64,000 nt of DNA from Amycolatopsis japonica (GTDB taxonomy: Bacteria; Actinomycetota; Actinomycetes; Mycobacteriales; Pseudonocardiaceae), in the NCBI RefSeq assembly GCF_000732925.1, contig NZ_CP008953.1, positions 7,433,001 to 7,497,000 of the forward strand, in the 5' to 3' direction. Below, piece by piece: positions 56,598-64,000 of the stretch. A model generated the notes under the pieces. The model saw only the letters and a list, made by a program, of their open reading frames with translations. It was not told the DNA's origin and did no database searches. Every line of letters begins with the position of its first letter. The stretch's first letter is position 1. A program made the translations under genes and the position numbers.

Positions 56598-57062
56598 GTG
56601 AGCGAGGTTCCGTCTCCGCGGCTGCGGATCAGTGATCAGGATCGCGAGTCCGCGCTGACCGCGCTCGGCGAGCACATGACCGTCGGCAGGATCGACATCG
56701 ACGAGTTCGGCGACCGGTCCGCCCGGATCACCGCCGCCAAAACCCGCGGCGAGCTGGCCGAGATCTTCCTCGACCTGCCCGAGCCGCACCCCCGCTACGA
56801 CACGCCCAAGGCCGCCGTCGGCGAACCGGGGAAACCGGCGTCGACGTGGGCGGGCATCTCCCCGGCGCAACGCGTCATGGGCGCGCTCCTGCCGATCCTG
56901 TTCATCGCCACCATCGCGCTGATCATCACCACCGGCATCACCTGGTGGTTCATCCTCGTCCCGATCGGGATCAGCGCCGTCGGCGAGGGCATCTGGGGCA
57001 AGGGCTGGGAGAACTCCCACAAGAAGCTCGGGAAGCAGCGTCGACGGGAACTCGACGGCTGA
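56598..57062 (+). CDS. DUF1707 membrane protein
   Basis: 154 residues. The N-terminal DUF1707 (SHOCT-like) domain is clear: LRISDQDRESALTALGEHM, VGRIDIDEFGDRSARITAAK and RGELAEIFLDLP. Two helices follow (~92-112 and 113-133), then a basic tail (SHKKLGKQRRREL). The domain is thought to mediate protein-protein contacts at the membrane. GTG 56598 follows accA3 by 46 bases. A shorter paralogue comes next. Confidence 0.88.
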   Translation: MSEVPSPRLRISDQDRESALTALGEHMTVGRIDIDEFGDRSARITAAKTRGELAEIFLDLPEPHPRYDTPKAAVGEPGKPASTWAGISPAQRVMGALLPILFIATIALIITTGITWWFILVPIGISAVGEGIWGKGWENSHKKLGKQRRRELDG

Positions 57063-57082
57063 TCCGCCCGTAGACTCGGGAC

Positions 57083-57478
57083 GTGAGTGCCGAGAGACCG
57101 GACATGCGGCTGAGCGACGCCGAACGCCAAGACGCGCTCGAGGCGCTGGAAGAGCATGTCCGCACCGGCAGACTCGACCTCGACGAGTTCGGTTCGCGGT
57201 CGGCGAAGGTCAGCGCCGCGAGGATGGCGAGCGAACTCGAACCGCTGTTCACGGACCTGCCTTCGCCCCGGCCCAGCGCGCTGCTCCCCTTGCCGCCGAT
57301 GCCCGGCGTCTCGCAGGCGTCCGCGAAGAACGAGATCCAGCCGTCGAAATGGCTGACGGCCAGTGCCGTGCCGATCGCCGCCGCCGTCGCGATCGCGTTG
57401 TTCTTCTTCACCCGCGGGACGTTCCTGGTCTTCCTGCTGCCGCTGGCGGTCGCGCTGATCATGAGCCGCCGCCGCTGA
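57083..57478 (+). CDS. DUF1707 membrane protein
   Basis: 131 residues, paralogue of the preceding gene: MRLSDAERQDALEALEEHV, GRLDLDEFGSRSAKVSAARM and ELEPLFTDLPSPRP, then a single hydrophobic hairpin region (~93-127). GTG 57083 is 20 bases after its neighbour's stop, so they are co-transcribed. Function unknown; common beside lipid and sigma-factor genes in actinobacteria. Confidence 0.88.
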   Translation: MSAERPDMRLSDAERQDALEALEEHVRTGRLDLDEFGSRSAKVSAARMASELEPLFTDLPSPRPSALLPLPPMPGVSQASAKNEIQPSKWLTASAVPIAAAVAIALFFFTRGTFLVFLLPLAVALIMSRRR

Positions 57479-57499
57479 AGCGCCGGTTACCCTCGAAGG

Positions 57500-58030
57500 G
57501 TGGAACCGGTGGAGATCAACGCGGGCGAGTACTACCTGCGGCAGCTGCGGGCGGACAAGGCCCTCGACGACCGTCCGGCGCTGGTCGCGGCCTTCGCGGA
57601 CCCGACGCACCGCAAGTACGTCCTGAACTACCGCTTGCGGGACCTGGACGAGGCGACCGAGTACGTCGCGCTGCGCGCCGCCCAGTGGGCGGGTGACGAG
57701 CGCTGTTCCTGGGCGGTGGCCGAGCCGACGACCGGGGATCTGCTGGGCGAGGTCGGCCTGCGGGATCTCGATCTCGACGCCGGGTACGCGGAGGCGTCGG
57801 TCTGGGTGCGGGCGGCGTCGCGGGGCAAGGGGGTCGCGAGCACCGCGCTCAACGCGGCCCTGCGCTTCGGTTTCGGCGGGCTCGGCCTGCGCGAGGTCAG
57901 TTATCGCTACGAGGAGACGAACGAGGTGTCCGCCTCGGTCGCCCGCAAATGCGGGTTCACCCTGGTCGGGCCCGAACTCGATCCGGCCCCGACCGGGGAA
58001 CGCCTCATCCGCTGGCGCCGCACCGCCTGA
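57500..58030 (+). CDS. GNAT family N-acetyltransferase
   Basis: 176-residue GCN5-type acetyltransferase of the RimJ/RimL-like group. The acetyl-CoA site VWVRAASRGKGVASTALNAA fits R/Q-x-x-G-x-G/A. The N-terminal strand ends with YYLRQL and the C-terminal part has CGFTLVGPELD. Substrate unknown (protein N-termini or small amines). GTG 57500 is 22 bases after the DUF1707 gene, so it may share the transcript. The family C hairpin follows. Confidence 0.88.
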   Translation: MEPVEINAGEYYLRQLRADKALDDRPALVAAFADPTHRKYVLNYRLRDLDEATEYVALRAAQWAGDERCSWAVAEPTTGDLLGEVGLRDLDLDAGYAEASVWVRAASRGKGVASTALNAALRFGFGGLGLREVSYRYEETNEVSASVARKCGFTLVGPELDPAPTGERLIRWRRTA

Positions 58031-58038
58031 CCCCCTTA

Positions 58039-58103
58039 CGCATTTCGTCCTCTGAATGCGGTAGTACGCGACACCAACTACCGCATCCAGAGGACTAAAT
58101 GCG
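58039..58103. repeat. Hairpin repeat, family C copy 2
   Basis: 26-base inverted repeat with two mismatches (58039-58064, 58078-58103), spacer 13. Same core as the 8489 copy (TTTCGTCCTCTGAATGCGG) and again placed between convergent genes. Confidence 0.8.
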
Positions 58104-58107
58104 GGGG

Positions 58108-59571
58108 TCAGAAGGGGTAGGTCGGCGGCGGGTTCCGGACGGTGACCCAGCGGGTCTCGGTGAACGCCTCGATGTTCGCCGCCGCACCGCCGAAGCGGCT
58201 CCCGGTGCCCGAAGCGGCGACGCCGCCGAAGGGGCTGTTCGCCTCATCGCTGACGGTCTGGTCGTTGATGTGCACGATCCCGGTCGGGACGCGGTCCGCG
58301 AGCTCCAGTCCTTTCAGGACATCGCGCGTGACGATCCCCAGCGAAAGCCCGTACTCGCTCGCCGTCGCGAGGCGGATGGCCTCCTCCGCGTCGGAGAACC
58401 GCACGACCGGCGCGACCGGGCCGAAGATCTCCTCCGCGACCGCGGGTGCCGTCGGCGGCACGTCGGCGAGCACCGTCGCGGAGTAGAACAGCCGGTCGTA
58501 CTCGGCGCCGGCGGCGACCCGCGCCCCCGCCGCCACGCTGGCCGTGACCAGGTCGTGGATCTTGTCCCGCTGTCCGGCGTCGATGATCGGCCCGAGCGCG
58601 ACCTCGTCCCGCGCCGGGTCACCCACCCGCAACGCCGCCGCCTTCGCCGCCAGCCGCTCGACGAAGTCGTCGTAAAGCCGCTCGTGCACGAGGTGCCGCC
58701 CGGTGGTCATGCAGATCTGGCCCTGGTGGAAGAACGAGCCGAACGCGGCGACCCCGGCGGCCTCGTCGACGTCCGCGTCGTCGAGCACGATGAGCGCGGA
58801 GTTCCCGCCCAGCTCCAGATGTGCCCGCTTCAAATGCTTTCCGGCGAGTTCGCCGACCTTGCGCCCGGCGCCGGTCGACCCGGTGAACGAGACGACCCGG
58901 ACCGCCGGATGCGTCACCAGCGTCTCGCCGACGTCCGCGCCGCCCGGCAGCATCTGCAGCACACCCGGCGGCAGACCCGCTTCCTCGAAGATCCGCGCGA
59001 GGACGACGCCGCCGGTGACGGCGGTGCGCGGATCCGGCTTCAGGATGACCGCGTTCCCCAGCGCGAGCGCCGGGGCGACCGACCGGATACCCAGGATGAT
59101 CGGCATGTTGAACGGCGAGATCACCGTGACCACACCGGCCGGGACACGGCGCGCCATCGAGAGGCGCGGCTCCTCGCTCGGCAGGAGTTCGCCGTACGGG
59201 CGGCCGGGCAGGGCCGCCGCTTCGTAGCACTCCTGCTCCGCGACGTGCAGCGAAAAGCCCGCGACGCCCGGCACCGCGCCGACCTCGCGGACGTTCCACC
59301 AGCGGATCTCGTCGGCGTACTCCGACCACAGCGTGGCCGCCTTGCGCAGGATCGCGGCCCGCTGGACATGCGGTGTCGCCGCCCAAGCCCGCTGCGCCTC
59401 GGCCGCCGTTTCAGCCGCTTTCGCGGCGTCTTCGGCCGAGGCCATCCCGATGCTTCCCAGCACCGCTCCGGTCGCGGGCTCCGTGACCTTCCGGGTGCCG
59501 CCGGTGCCGGGCACCCAGGAACCACCGGCGAAGATCCGGTCCGTCCACGTCGACGAGTCGAGAAACACCAC
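58108..59571 (-). CDS. Aldehyde dehydrogenase (benzaldehyde dehydrogenase-like)
   Basis: NAD(P)-dependent aldehyde dehydrogenase, 487 residues. Rossmann and substrate blocks: VISPFNMPIILGIRSVAPAL, FTGSTGAGRKVGELAGKHL, catalytic Glu in LELGGNSALIVLDD, and catalytic Cys in FFHQGQICMTTGR. The context of aromatic-type enzymes (HQGQICM) suggests benzaldehyde or vanillin-type substrates, only a family impression. GTG 59571 follows AAGGCGG. The gene stands alone, ending at the family C hairpin. No regulator is adjacent. Confidence 0.92.
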   Translation of the reverse strand: MVFLDSSTWTDRIFAGGSWVPGTGGTRKVTEPATGAVLGSIGMASAEDAAKAAETAAEAQRAWAATPHVQRAAILRKAATLWSEYADEIRWWNVREVGAVPGVAGFSLHVAEQECYEAAALPGRPYGELLPSEEPRLSMARRVPAGVVTVISPFNMPIILGIRSVAPALALGNAVILKPDPRTAVTGGVVLARIFEEAGLPPGVLQMLPGGADVGETLVTHPAVRVVSFTGSTGAGRKVGELAGKHLKRAHLELGGNSALIVLDDADVDEAAGVAAFGSFFHQGQICMTTGRHLVHERLYDDFVERLAAKAAALRVGDPARDEVALGPIIDAGQRDKIHDLVTASVAAGARVAAGAEYDRLFYSATVLADVPPTAPAVAEEIFGPVAPVVRFSDAEEAIRLATASEYGLSLGIVTRDVLKGLELADRVPTGIVHINDQTVSDEANSPFGGVAASGTGSRFGGAAANIEAFTETRWVTVRNPPPTYPF

Positions 59572-59669
59572 AAGGCCGCCTTCCGTCTCTGGGACGGCCG
59601 ACGCTATGCCAGATTCACCGGATCAGGCAACGATCTCTGCGCGCCTGGCACACCACGCGGCGGCGGCGA

Positions 59670-61409
59670 TCAACTCACCGGCTCGATGATCCCCGAGCGT
59701 GCTTCCGGCGCGGCGGAGCGCAACGCGTCGGCGGCCTCGTCGCTCGGCTGCGACTGGGACTCCCGTTCCGCGTCGACCCGCGCCTTGTACACCTCGACTT
59801 CGCGCTCCTCCTCGTCCTTCGACCAGCCGAGCACCTCGCCCACCAGTGTGGCGACCTGCGCGGCGCAGTCGACGCCGCGGTGCGCGTACTCGATCGAGAT
59901 CCGCGTCCGGCGCGCGAGCACGTCTTCCAGGTGAAGCGCGCCCTCGTGGCTGGCCGCGTAGACGACCTCGACGCCGAGGTAGTCCGGAGCGTGCTCCAGC
60001 GGCTTCAGCAGTTCCGGCCGTCCTTCGCCGAGCGCGAGGACCTCGTGCACCATCGAGCCGTACCGGTCGAGCAGATGACGCACGCGGTACGGATGCAGCC
60101 CGTGCTCACTGGCCAGATGGTCGGCCTGGTTCACCAGCGCGTGGTAGCCGTCGGCGCCGAGCAGCGGCACCTTGTCCGTGATGGACGACTGCGGCCTGCC
60201 CGGCAGGTCGACGGCCGCGGCGTCGACGGCGTCCGCCGCCATCACCCGGTACGTCGTGTACTTGCCGCCCGCGATCGCGACCAGTCCCGGCGCGACACGC
60301 GCGACCGCGTGCTCACGCGAAAGCTTCGACGTCTCTTCGCTTTCCCCGGCGAGCAAAGGCCGTAGCCCGGCGTAGACGCCTTCGATGTCGTCGTGCGTGA
60401 GCGGCGTCGCGAGCACGGTGTTGACGTGTTCGAGGAGGTAGTCGATGTCGTGTTTGGTGGCGGCGGGATGCGCGAGGTCGAGGTTCCAGTCGGTGTCGGT
60501 GGTCCCGACGATCCAGTGGTTGCGCCACGGGATGACGAACAGCACGGACTTCTCGGTGCGCAGGATCATGCCCGATTCCGAGACGATCCGGTCGCGCGGG
60601 ACGACGATGTGCACACCCTTGCTCGCCCGCACACGGAACCGGCCGCGGCCACCGGAAAGGCGCTGCAGTTCGTCGGTCCATACGCCGGTGCAGTTGACCA
60701 CCGCGGAGGCGTGGATCTCCGTCTCGCGGCCGTCCTCGACGTCGCGCACGCGGACACCGGAAATACGGTCCGCCTCGCGGAGGAACCCGACCACCTGGGT
60801 GGAAGTGCGCACGACGGCGCCGTAGTGCGCGGCGGTGCGGGCGACGGTCATCGTGTGCCGCGCGTCGTCGGATTGCGCGTCGTAGTAACGGATCCCGCCG
60901 ATCAACGCGGACCGCTTCAGCGCCGGGACCATCCGCAGCGCGCCCGCGCGGCTCAGGTGTTTCTGGCCGGGGACCGACCGCGCGCCGCCCATCGTGTCGT
61001 ACATCAGCAGGCCGGCCGCGGTGTACGGACGCTCCCAGATCCGGTGGGTCAGCGGGTACAGGAAGCTGACCGGCTTCACCAGATGCGGGGCGATCGTCGT
61101 CAGCATCAGCTCGCGTTCCCGCAGAGCTTCCCGCACCAGCCCGAATTCCAGCTGTTCGAGGTAACGGAGCCCGCCGTGGAAGAGCTTGCTGGACCGGCTC
61201 GACGTTCCCGAGGCGAGGTCGCGCGCTTCGACGAGGGCGACCCGCAGGCCGCGTGTCGCGGCGTCGAGCGCCGTGCCCGCCCCGACCACTCCGCCGCCGA
61301 TGACGACGAGGTCGAATTTGTCCTCACCCAGCCGCTGCCAAGACTCTTCCCGCTTGAGCGGTCCCAGCCTGGCGGGGCTGTTTTCGGCTTCGCGCTGAGA
61401 GCTTGCCAC
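59670..61409 (-). CDS. glpD: Glycerol-3-phosphate dehydrogenase (aerobic, FAD)
   Basis: 579-residue FAD enzyme converting glycerol-3-phosphate to dihydroxyacetone phosphate with electrons to the quinone pool; membrane-associated. FAD site DLVVIGGGVVGAGTALDAAT at ~34-53, GTSSRSSKLFHGGLRYLEQ (substrate loop), and C-terminal domain with DRYGSMVHEVLALGEG. The last ~60 residues are a charged extension common in actinobacterial GlpD. GTG 61409 is preferred because AAGGAGG lies six bases upstream. It is divergent from glpF-glpK, giving a complete glycerol module. Confidence 0.95.
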   Translation of the reverse strand: MASSQREAENSPARLGPLKREESWQRLGEDKFDLVVIGGGVVGAGTALDAATRGLRVALVEARDLASGTSSRSSKLFHGGLRYLEQLEFGLVREALRERELMLTTIAPHLVKPVSFLYPLTHRIWERPYTAAGLLMYDTMGGARSVPGQKHLSRAGALRMVPALKRSALIGGIRYYDAQSDDARHTMTVARTAAHYGAVVRTSTQVVGFLREADRISGVRVRDVEDGRETEIHASAVVNCTGVWTDELQRLSGGRGRFRVRASKGVHIVVPRDRIVSESGMILRTEKSVLFVIPWRNHWIVGTTDTDWNLDLAHPAATKHDIDYLLEHVNTVLATPLTHDDIEGVYAGLRPLLAGESEETSKLSREHAVARVAPGLVAIAGGKYTTYRVMAADAVDAAAVDLPGRPQSSITDKVPLLGADGYHALVNQADHLASEHGLHPYRVRHLLDRYGSMVHEVLALGEGRPELLKPLEHAPDYLGVEVVYAASHEGALHLEDVLARRTRISIEYAHRGVDCAAQVATLVGEVLGWSKDEEEREVEVYKARVDAERESQSQPSDEAADALRSAAPEARSGIIEPVS

Positions 61410-61643
61410 GTGACATTCCTCCTTGTGCCGCTGTGGCTCCAGCATCGCACGATCGGCCGCGACCGGTCCGTTATGCGGGTGACACGTGTGGCGTAACCCT
61501 CGTCGATCTTGGAAGGATTGGTTCCCGCGATGCCTGGAACGAACAAATACGCGACGGTAACGTGCCACGGACGTGGGTCGGCAAGGGCGCCGTAGCACAC
61601 CGTGTTCGACCCTGCGCGGAATGTCCAAAGTGGAGGTCAAGCG
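61410..61643. promoter_or_regulatory. glpD/glpF intergenic promoter region
   Basis: 234 bases between divergent glpD and glpF starts. AAGGAGG for glpD and GGAGG for glpF lie at the two ends. I see no strong inverted repeat or regulator gene; a GylR-type regulator is not in the window. Confidence 0.4.
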
Positions 61644-62399
61644 GTGAGTGCAGGAGCCATATTCGTCTGGGAGCTGCTGGGAACGGCGGTCCTGATCCTG
61701 TTGGGTAACGGCGTGGTCGCCAACCACGTGTTGCGGAAGAACAACGGCCACAACGGTGGCGTCGTGATGATCACCCTCGGGTGGGCGTTCGCGGTCTTCG
61801 CCGGCGCGAGCATCGCCGCGCCGAGCGGCGCGCATCTGAACCCCGCGGTCACGCTGGGCCTCGCCATCGCGGACAAGACGAAGTGGGCGGACGTCCCGAT
61901 CTACTTCGCCGGGCAGATGGTCGGCGCGATCCTCGGCGCCGTGCTCTGCTGGGCCGCCTACAAGCTGCAGTTCGACGACCACCCGCAGCGCGACGAGACG
62001 CTCGGCATCTTCTCGACCGCGCCGCAGATCCCGAACAAGGCGTGGAACCTCGTCACCGAGATCATCGGCACCTTCGTGCTGGTCGCGTGGATCCTGCTCA
62101 GCCCGGTCTACGCCAACGCCACGGGTGAGGGCGGCACGCCGAACTTCGGCAACTCCGCGCTCGGCTACGCGGGTGTAGCGTTCGTCGTGCTGGTCATCGG
62201 CCAGTCCCTCGGTGGCCCGACCGGTTACGCCATCAACCCGGCCCGAGACCTCGGCCCCCGCATCGCGTACGCGTTCCTGCTGCCCATCAAGAACAAGGCC
62301 AACCCGAACTGGGGCTACTCCTGGGTCCCGGTCGCCGGCCCGTTGGTCGGCGGTGCCCTGGCCGCCCTGCTCTTCCTCGCCGTCCACAACCTCACCTGA
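61644..62399 (+). CDS. glpF: Glycerol facilitator, MIP/aquaporin family
   Basis: 251-residue six-helix channel. The two pore motifs are HLNPAVTLG (first half) and AINPARDLGPR (second half); the Asp following the second NPAR is the hallmark of glycerol-conducting members, as opposed to water-only aquaporins. GTG 61644 is used with GGAGG seven bases upstream. It is followed by glpK after 14 bases, so uptake and phosphorylation are coupled in one operon. N- and C-termini are cytoplasmic by the family topology. Confidence 0.94.
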   Translation: MSAGAIFVWELLGTAVLILLGNGVVANHVLRKNNGHNGGVVMITLGWAFAVFAGASIAAPSGAHLNPAVTLGLAIADKTKWADVPIYFAGQMVGAILGAVLCWAAYKLQFDDHPQRDETLGIFSTAPQIPNKAWNLVTEIIGTFVLVAWILLSPVYANATGEGGTPNFGNSALGYAGVAFVVLVIGQSLGGPTGYAINPARDLGPRIAYAFLLPIKNKANPNWGYSWVPVAGPLVGGALAALLFLAVHNLT

Positions 62400-62413
62400 G
62401 ACTGGAGTTTTCG

Positions 62414-63925
62414 ATGACTTCGTACGTAGCCGCGATCGACCAGGGCACCACGTCGACCCGCTGCATGATCTTCGACCACTCCGGCCGGGTGGTCGCCGTC
62501 GACCAGCGGGAACACGAGCAGATCTTCCCGAAGGCGGGCTGGGTCGAGCACAACGCCGAAGAGATCTGGGAGAACACGCGGGCCGTCGCCGCGGGCGCGC
62601 TGGCCAAGGGCGACCTGGTCGCGGGCGACATCGTCGCGGTCGGCATCACCAACCAGCGCGAGACCACGCTGGTCTGGGACCGCACCACCGGCAAGCCGGT
62701 GTACAACGCGATCGTGTGGCAGGACACCCGCACCGACAAGATCGTCAGCGACCTGGGCGCGCTCGGCGGCGGGCAGGAGCGCTACCGCGCGAAGGTGGGC
62801 CTGCCGCTGGCGACCTACTTCTCCGGACCGAAGATCAAGTGGATCCTCGACAACGTTGACGGCGCCCGCGCGAAGGCCGAAGCCGGGGACCTGATCTTCG
62901 GCAACATGGACACCTGGGTGCTGTGGAACATGACCGGCGGGGTCGACGGCGGCGTGCACGTCACCGACCCGACCAACGCGTCGCGGACCATGCTGATGGA
63001 CCTCGACACGCTGGCCTGGGACGCGGAGATCGCCGAGGAGATGACGATCCCGCTGTCGATGCTGCCGGAGATCCGGTCGTCGTCGGAGACCTACGGCAAG
63101 GTCCGGGAGAAGGGCGCGCTGGCCGGGGTCCCGATCTCGGGCATCCTGGGCGACCAGCAGGCGGCGACCTTCGGACAGGCGTGCCTGTCGCCGGGTGAAG
63201 CCAAGAACACCTACGGCACCGGCAACTTCATGCTGCTCAACACCGGCACCGAGAAGGTCATGTCGGACAACGGGCTGCTCACCACGGTCTGCTACAAGAT
63301 CGGCTCGAACGACACGGTGTACGCGCTCGAAGGCTCGATCGCGGTCACCGGCTCGCTCGTGCAGTGGCTGCGGGACAACCTCGGCCTCATCGGCTCCGCG
63401 GCCGAGGTCGAGCAGCACGCCCGGACCGTCGAGGACAACGGTGGCGCGTACTTCGTGCCGGCGTTCTCGGGTCTCTTCGCGCCGTACTGGCGCTCCGACG
63501 CCCGCGGCGCGATCGTCGGCCTCACCCGGTTCGTCAACAAGGGACACATCTCGCGGGCAGTCCTGGAGGCGACGGCGTTCCAGTCGCGCGAGGTGATCGA
63601 CGCGATGAACGCCGACTCCGGCGTCCCGCTGAAGTCGCTGAAGGTCGACGGCGGCATGGTCGTCAACGAGCTGCTCATGCAGTTCCAGGCCGACATCCTC
63701 GGCGTGCCGGTGATCCGGCCGGTGGTCAACGAGACCACCGCGCTCGGCGCGGCCTATGCGGCCGGTCTCGCGGTGGGCTTCTGGAAGAGCGAGGACGACA
63801 TCCGCAACAACTGGGCGCAGGACAAGCAGTGGGACCCGTCGATGGACGAGGCCCGCCGCGAGTCGGAGTACCGGAACTGGAAGAAGGCGGTCACGAAGAC
63901 CTTCGACTGGGTCGACGAAGACTGA
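62414..63925 (+). CDS. glpK: Glycerol kinase
   Basis: FGGY-family kinase of 503 residues: glycerol plus ATP to glycerol-3-phosphate. ATP loop AAIDQGTTSTRCMIFD (~6-21), GITNQRETTLVWDRTTGKP, glycerol-binding WQDTRTD, NTYGTGNFMLLNTG and KVDGGMVVNELLMQFQAD are all intact, and the length is typical. ATG 62414 lies 14 bases after glpF. The product feeds GlpD, encoded divergently. A family A hairpin follows the stop. Confidence 0.97.
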   Translation: MTSYVAAIDQGTTSTRCMIFDHSGRVVAVDQREHEQIFPKAGWVEHNAEEIWENTRAVAAGALAKGDLVAGDIVAVGITNQRETTLVWDRTTGKPVYNAIVWQDTRTDKIVSDLGALGGGQERYRAKVGLPLATYFSGPKIKWILDNVDGARAKAEAGDLIFGNMDTWVLWNMTGGVDGGVHVTDPTNASRTMLMDLDTLAWDAEIAEEMTIPLSMLPEIRSSSETYGKVREKGALAGVPISGILGDQQAATFGQACLSPGEAKNTYGTGNFMLLNTGTEKVMSDNGLLTTVCYKIGSNDTVYALEGSIAVTGSLVQWLRDNLGLIGSAAEVEQHARTVEDNGGAYFVPAFSGLFAPYWRSDARGAIVGLTRFVNKGHISRAVLEATAFQSREVIDAMNADSGVPLKSLKVDGGMVVNELLMQFQADILGVPVIRPVVNETTALGAAYAAGLAVGFWKSEDDIRNNWAQDKQWDPSMDEARRESEYRNWKKAVTKTFDWVDED

Positions 63926-63935
63926 CCTGACGTCT

Positions 63936-63986
63936 GTCCGTGAAGGCCTCCTTGAGGGACCCTGCGTCCCTCAAGGAGGCCTTCAC
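63936..63986. repeat. Hairpin repeat, family A copy 3
   Basis: Left arm 63936-63960 and right arm 63966-63986 with loop CCTGC; the outer four bases of the right arm are changed. It follows glpK as a probable terminator. Sequence between 63987 and 64000 shows nothing else. Confidence 0.8.
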
Positions 63987-64000
63987 TTACTTGCGCATTC

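Noticed and set aside
61410..62387. 326-codon N-terminal extension in frame with glpD
   Set aside because: It is antisense to glpF, lacks homology to GlpD, and AAGGAGG before GTG 61409 marks the true start.
1..64000. tRNA, rRNA, riboswitch and insertion-sequence candidates
   Set aside because: I looked through gene-free gaps for cloverleaf arms, 16S/23S segments, conserved riboswitch cores and transposase motifs (DDE, HUH) and found none I could support.

Overview
High-GC actinobacterial chromosome segment. Codon use, frequent GTG starts, the gene repertoire and families of long intergenic hairpins fit Pseudonocardiaceae; Amycolatopsis is my best guess, made from memory and not from a search. 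The window carries about 74 protein genes. I saw no rRNA, tRNA, CRISPR array, transposase or prophage.

Layout. 0-5.5 kb: two LCP cell-wall ligases, a TIGR03089 gene, DoxX, two unknown genes and a small truncated-looking gene. 5.5-17.5 kb: acyl-CoA dehydrogenase (fadE25-like) divergent from an acyl-CoA ligase; an operon of two GT87 glycosyltransferases with purK and purE; a degenerate GGDEF-like protein; a large sigma factor fused to anti-sigma-like, membrane and exported-type segments; two GtrA proteins. 17.5-26.5 kb: MFS exporter with NmrA-like protein, two LuxR regulators, a lone Pvc16/DUF4255 protein, a two-component system, hisN, and a TNT-domain toxin with a coupled small partner. 26.6-29 kb: HMG-CoA lyase, PH-domain protein, birA. 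29-43 kb: accessory block of NlpC/P60 hydrolase, a histidine phosphatase fused to a PASTA-like domain, MerR-thioredoxin, LysE, S9 peptidase, ArsR-AHSA1, GlxA regulator with quinone oxidoreductase, and a second two-component system. 43.5-56.5 kb: accD5-accE5, an XRE/DUF397 module, PadR-MFS, GH3 glycosidase, maf, an SDF symporter and accA3. 56.6-64 kb: DUF1707 pair, GNAT, aldehyde dehydrogenase and the glycerol genes glpD, glpF and glpK.

How it fits together. The order LCP, TIGR03089, fadE25, purE, purK, GtrA, PH protein, birA, accD5, accE5, maf, accA3 is the order I remember for M. tuberculosis Rv3267-Rv3285. The conserved backbone therefore joins acyl-CoA metabolism, biotin loading of acyl-CoA carboxylase, purine synthesis and wall polymer work. 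Accessory blocks are inserted between GtrA and the PH gene, between birA and accD5, and between accE5 and maf. At the right end glpD diverges from glpF-glpK, giving glycerol uptake, phosphorylation and oxidation.

Regulatory and repeat content. Candidate operators stand beside MerR, ArsR, PadR and XRE genes. At least seven intergenic hairpin families occur, mostly at gene ends. Some recur in two or three places with coordinated arm changes, which looks like a disseminated terminator/REP-like system. The most unusual protein features are the phosphatase-PASTA fusion, the sigma/anti-sigma/exported fusion, the TNT toxin pair and the lone Pvc16 protein coupled to a receiver-degenerate LuxR regulator.
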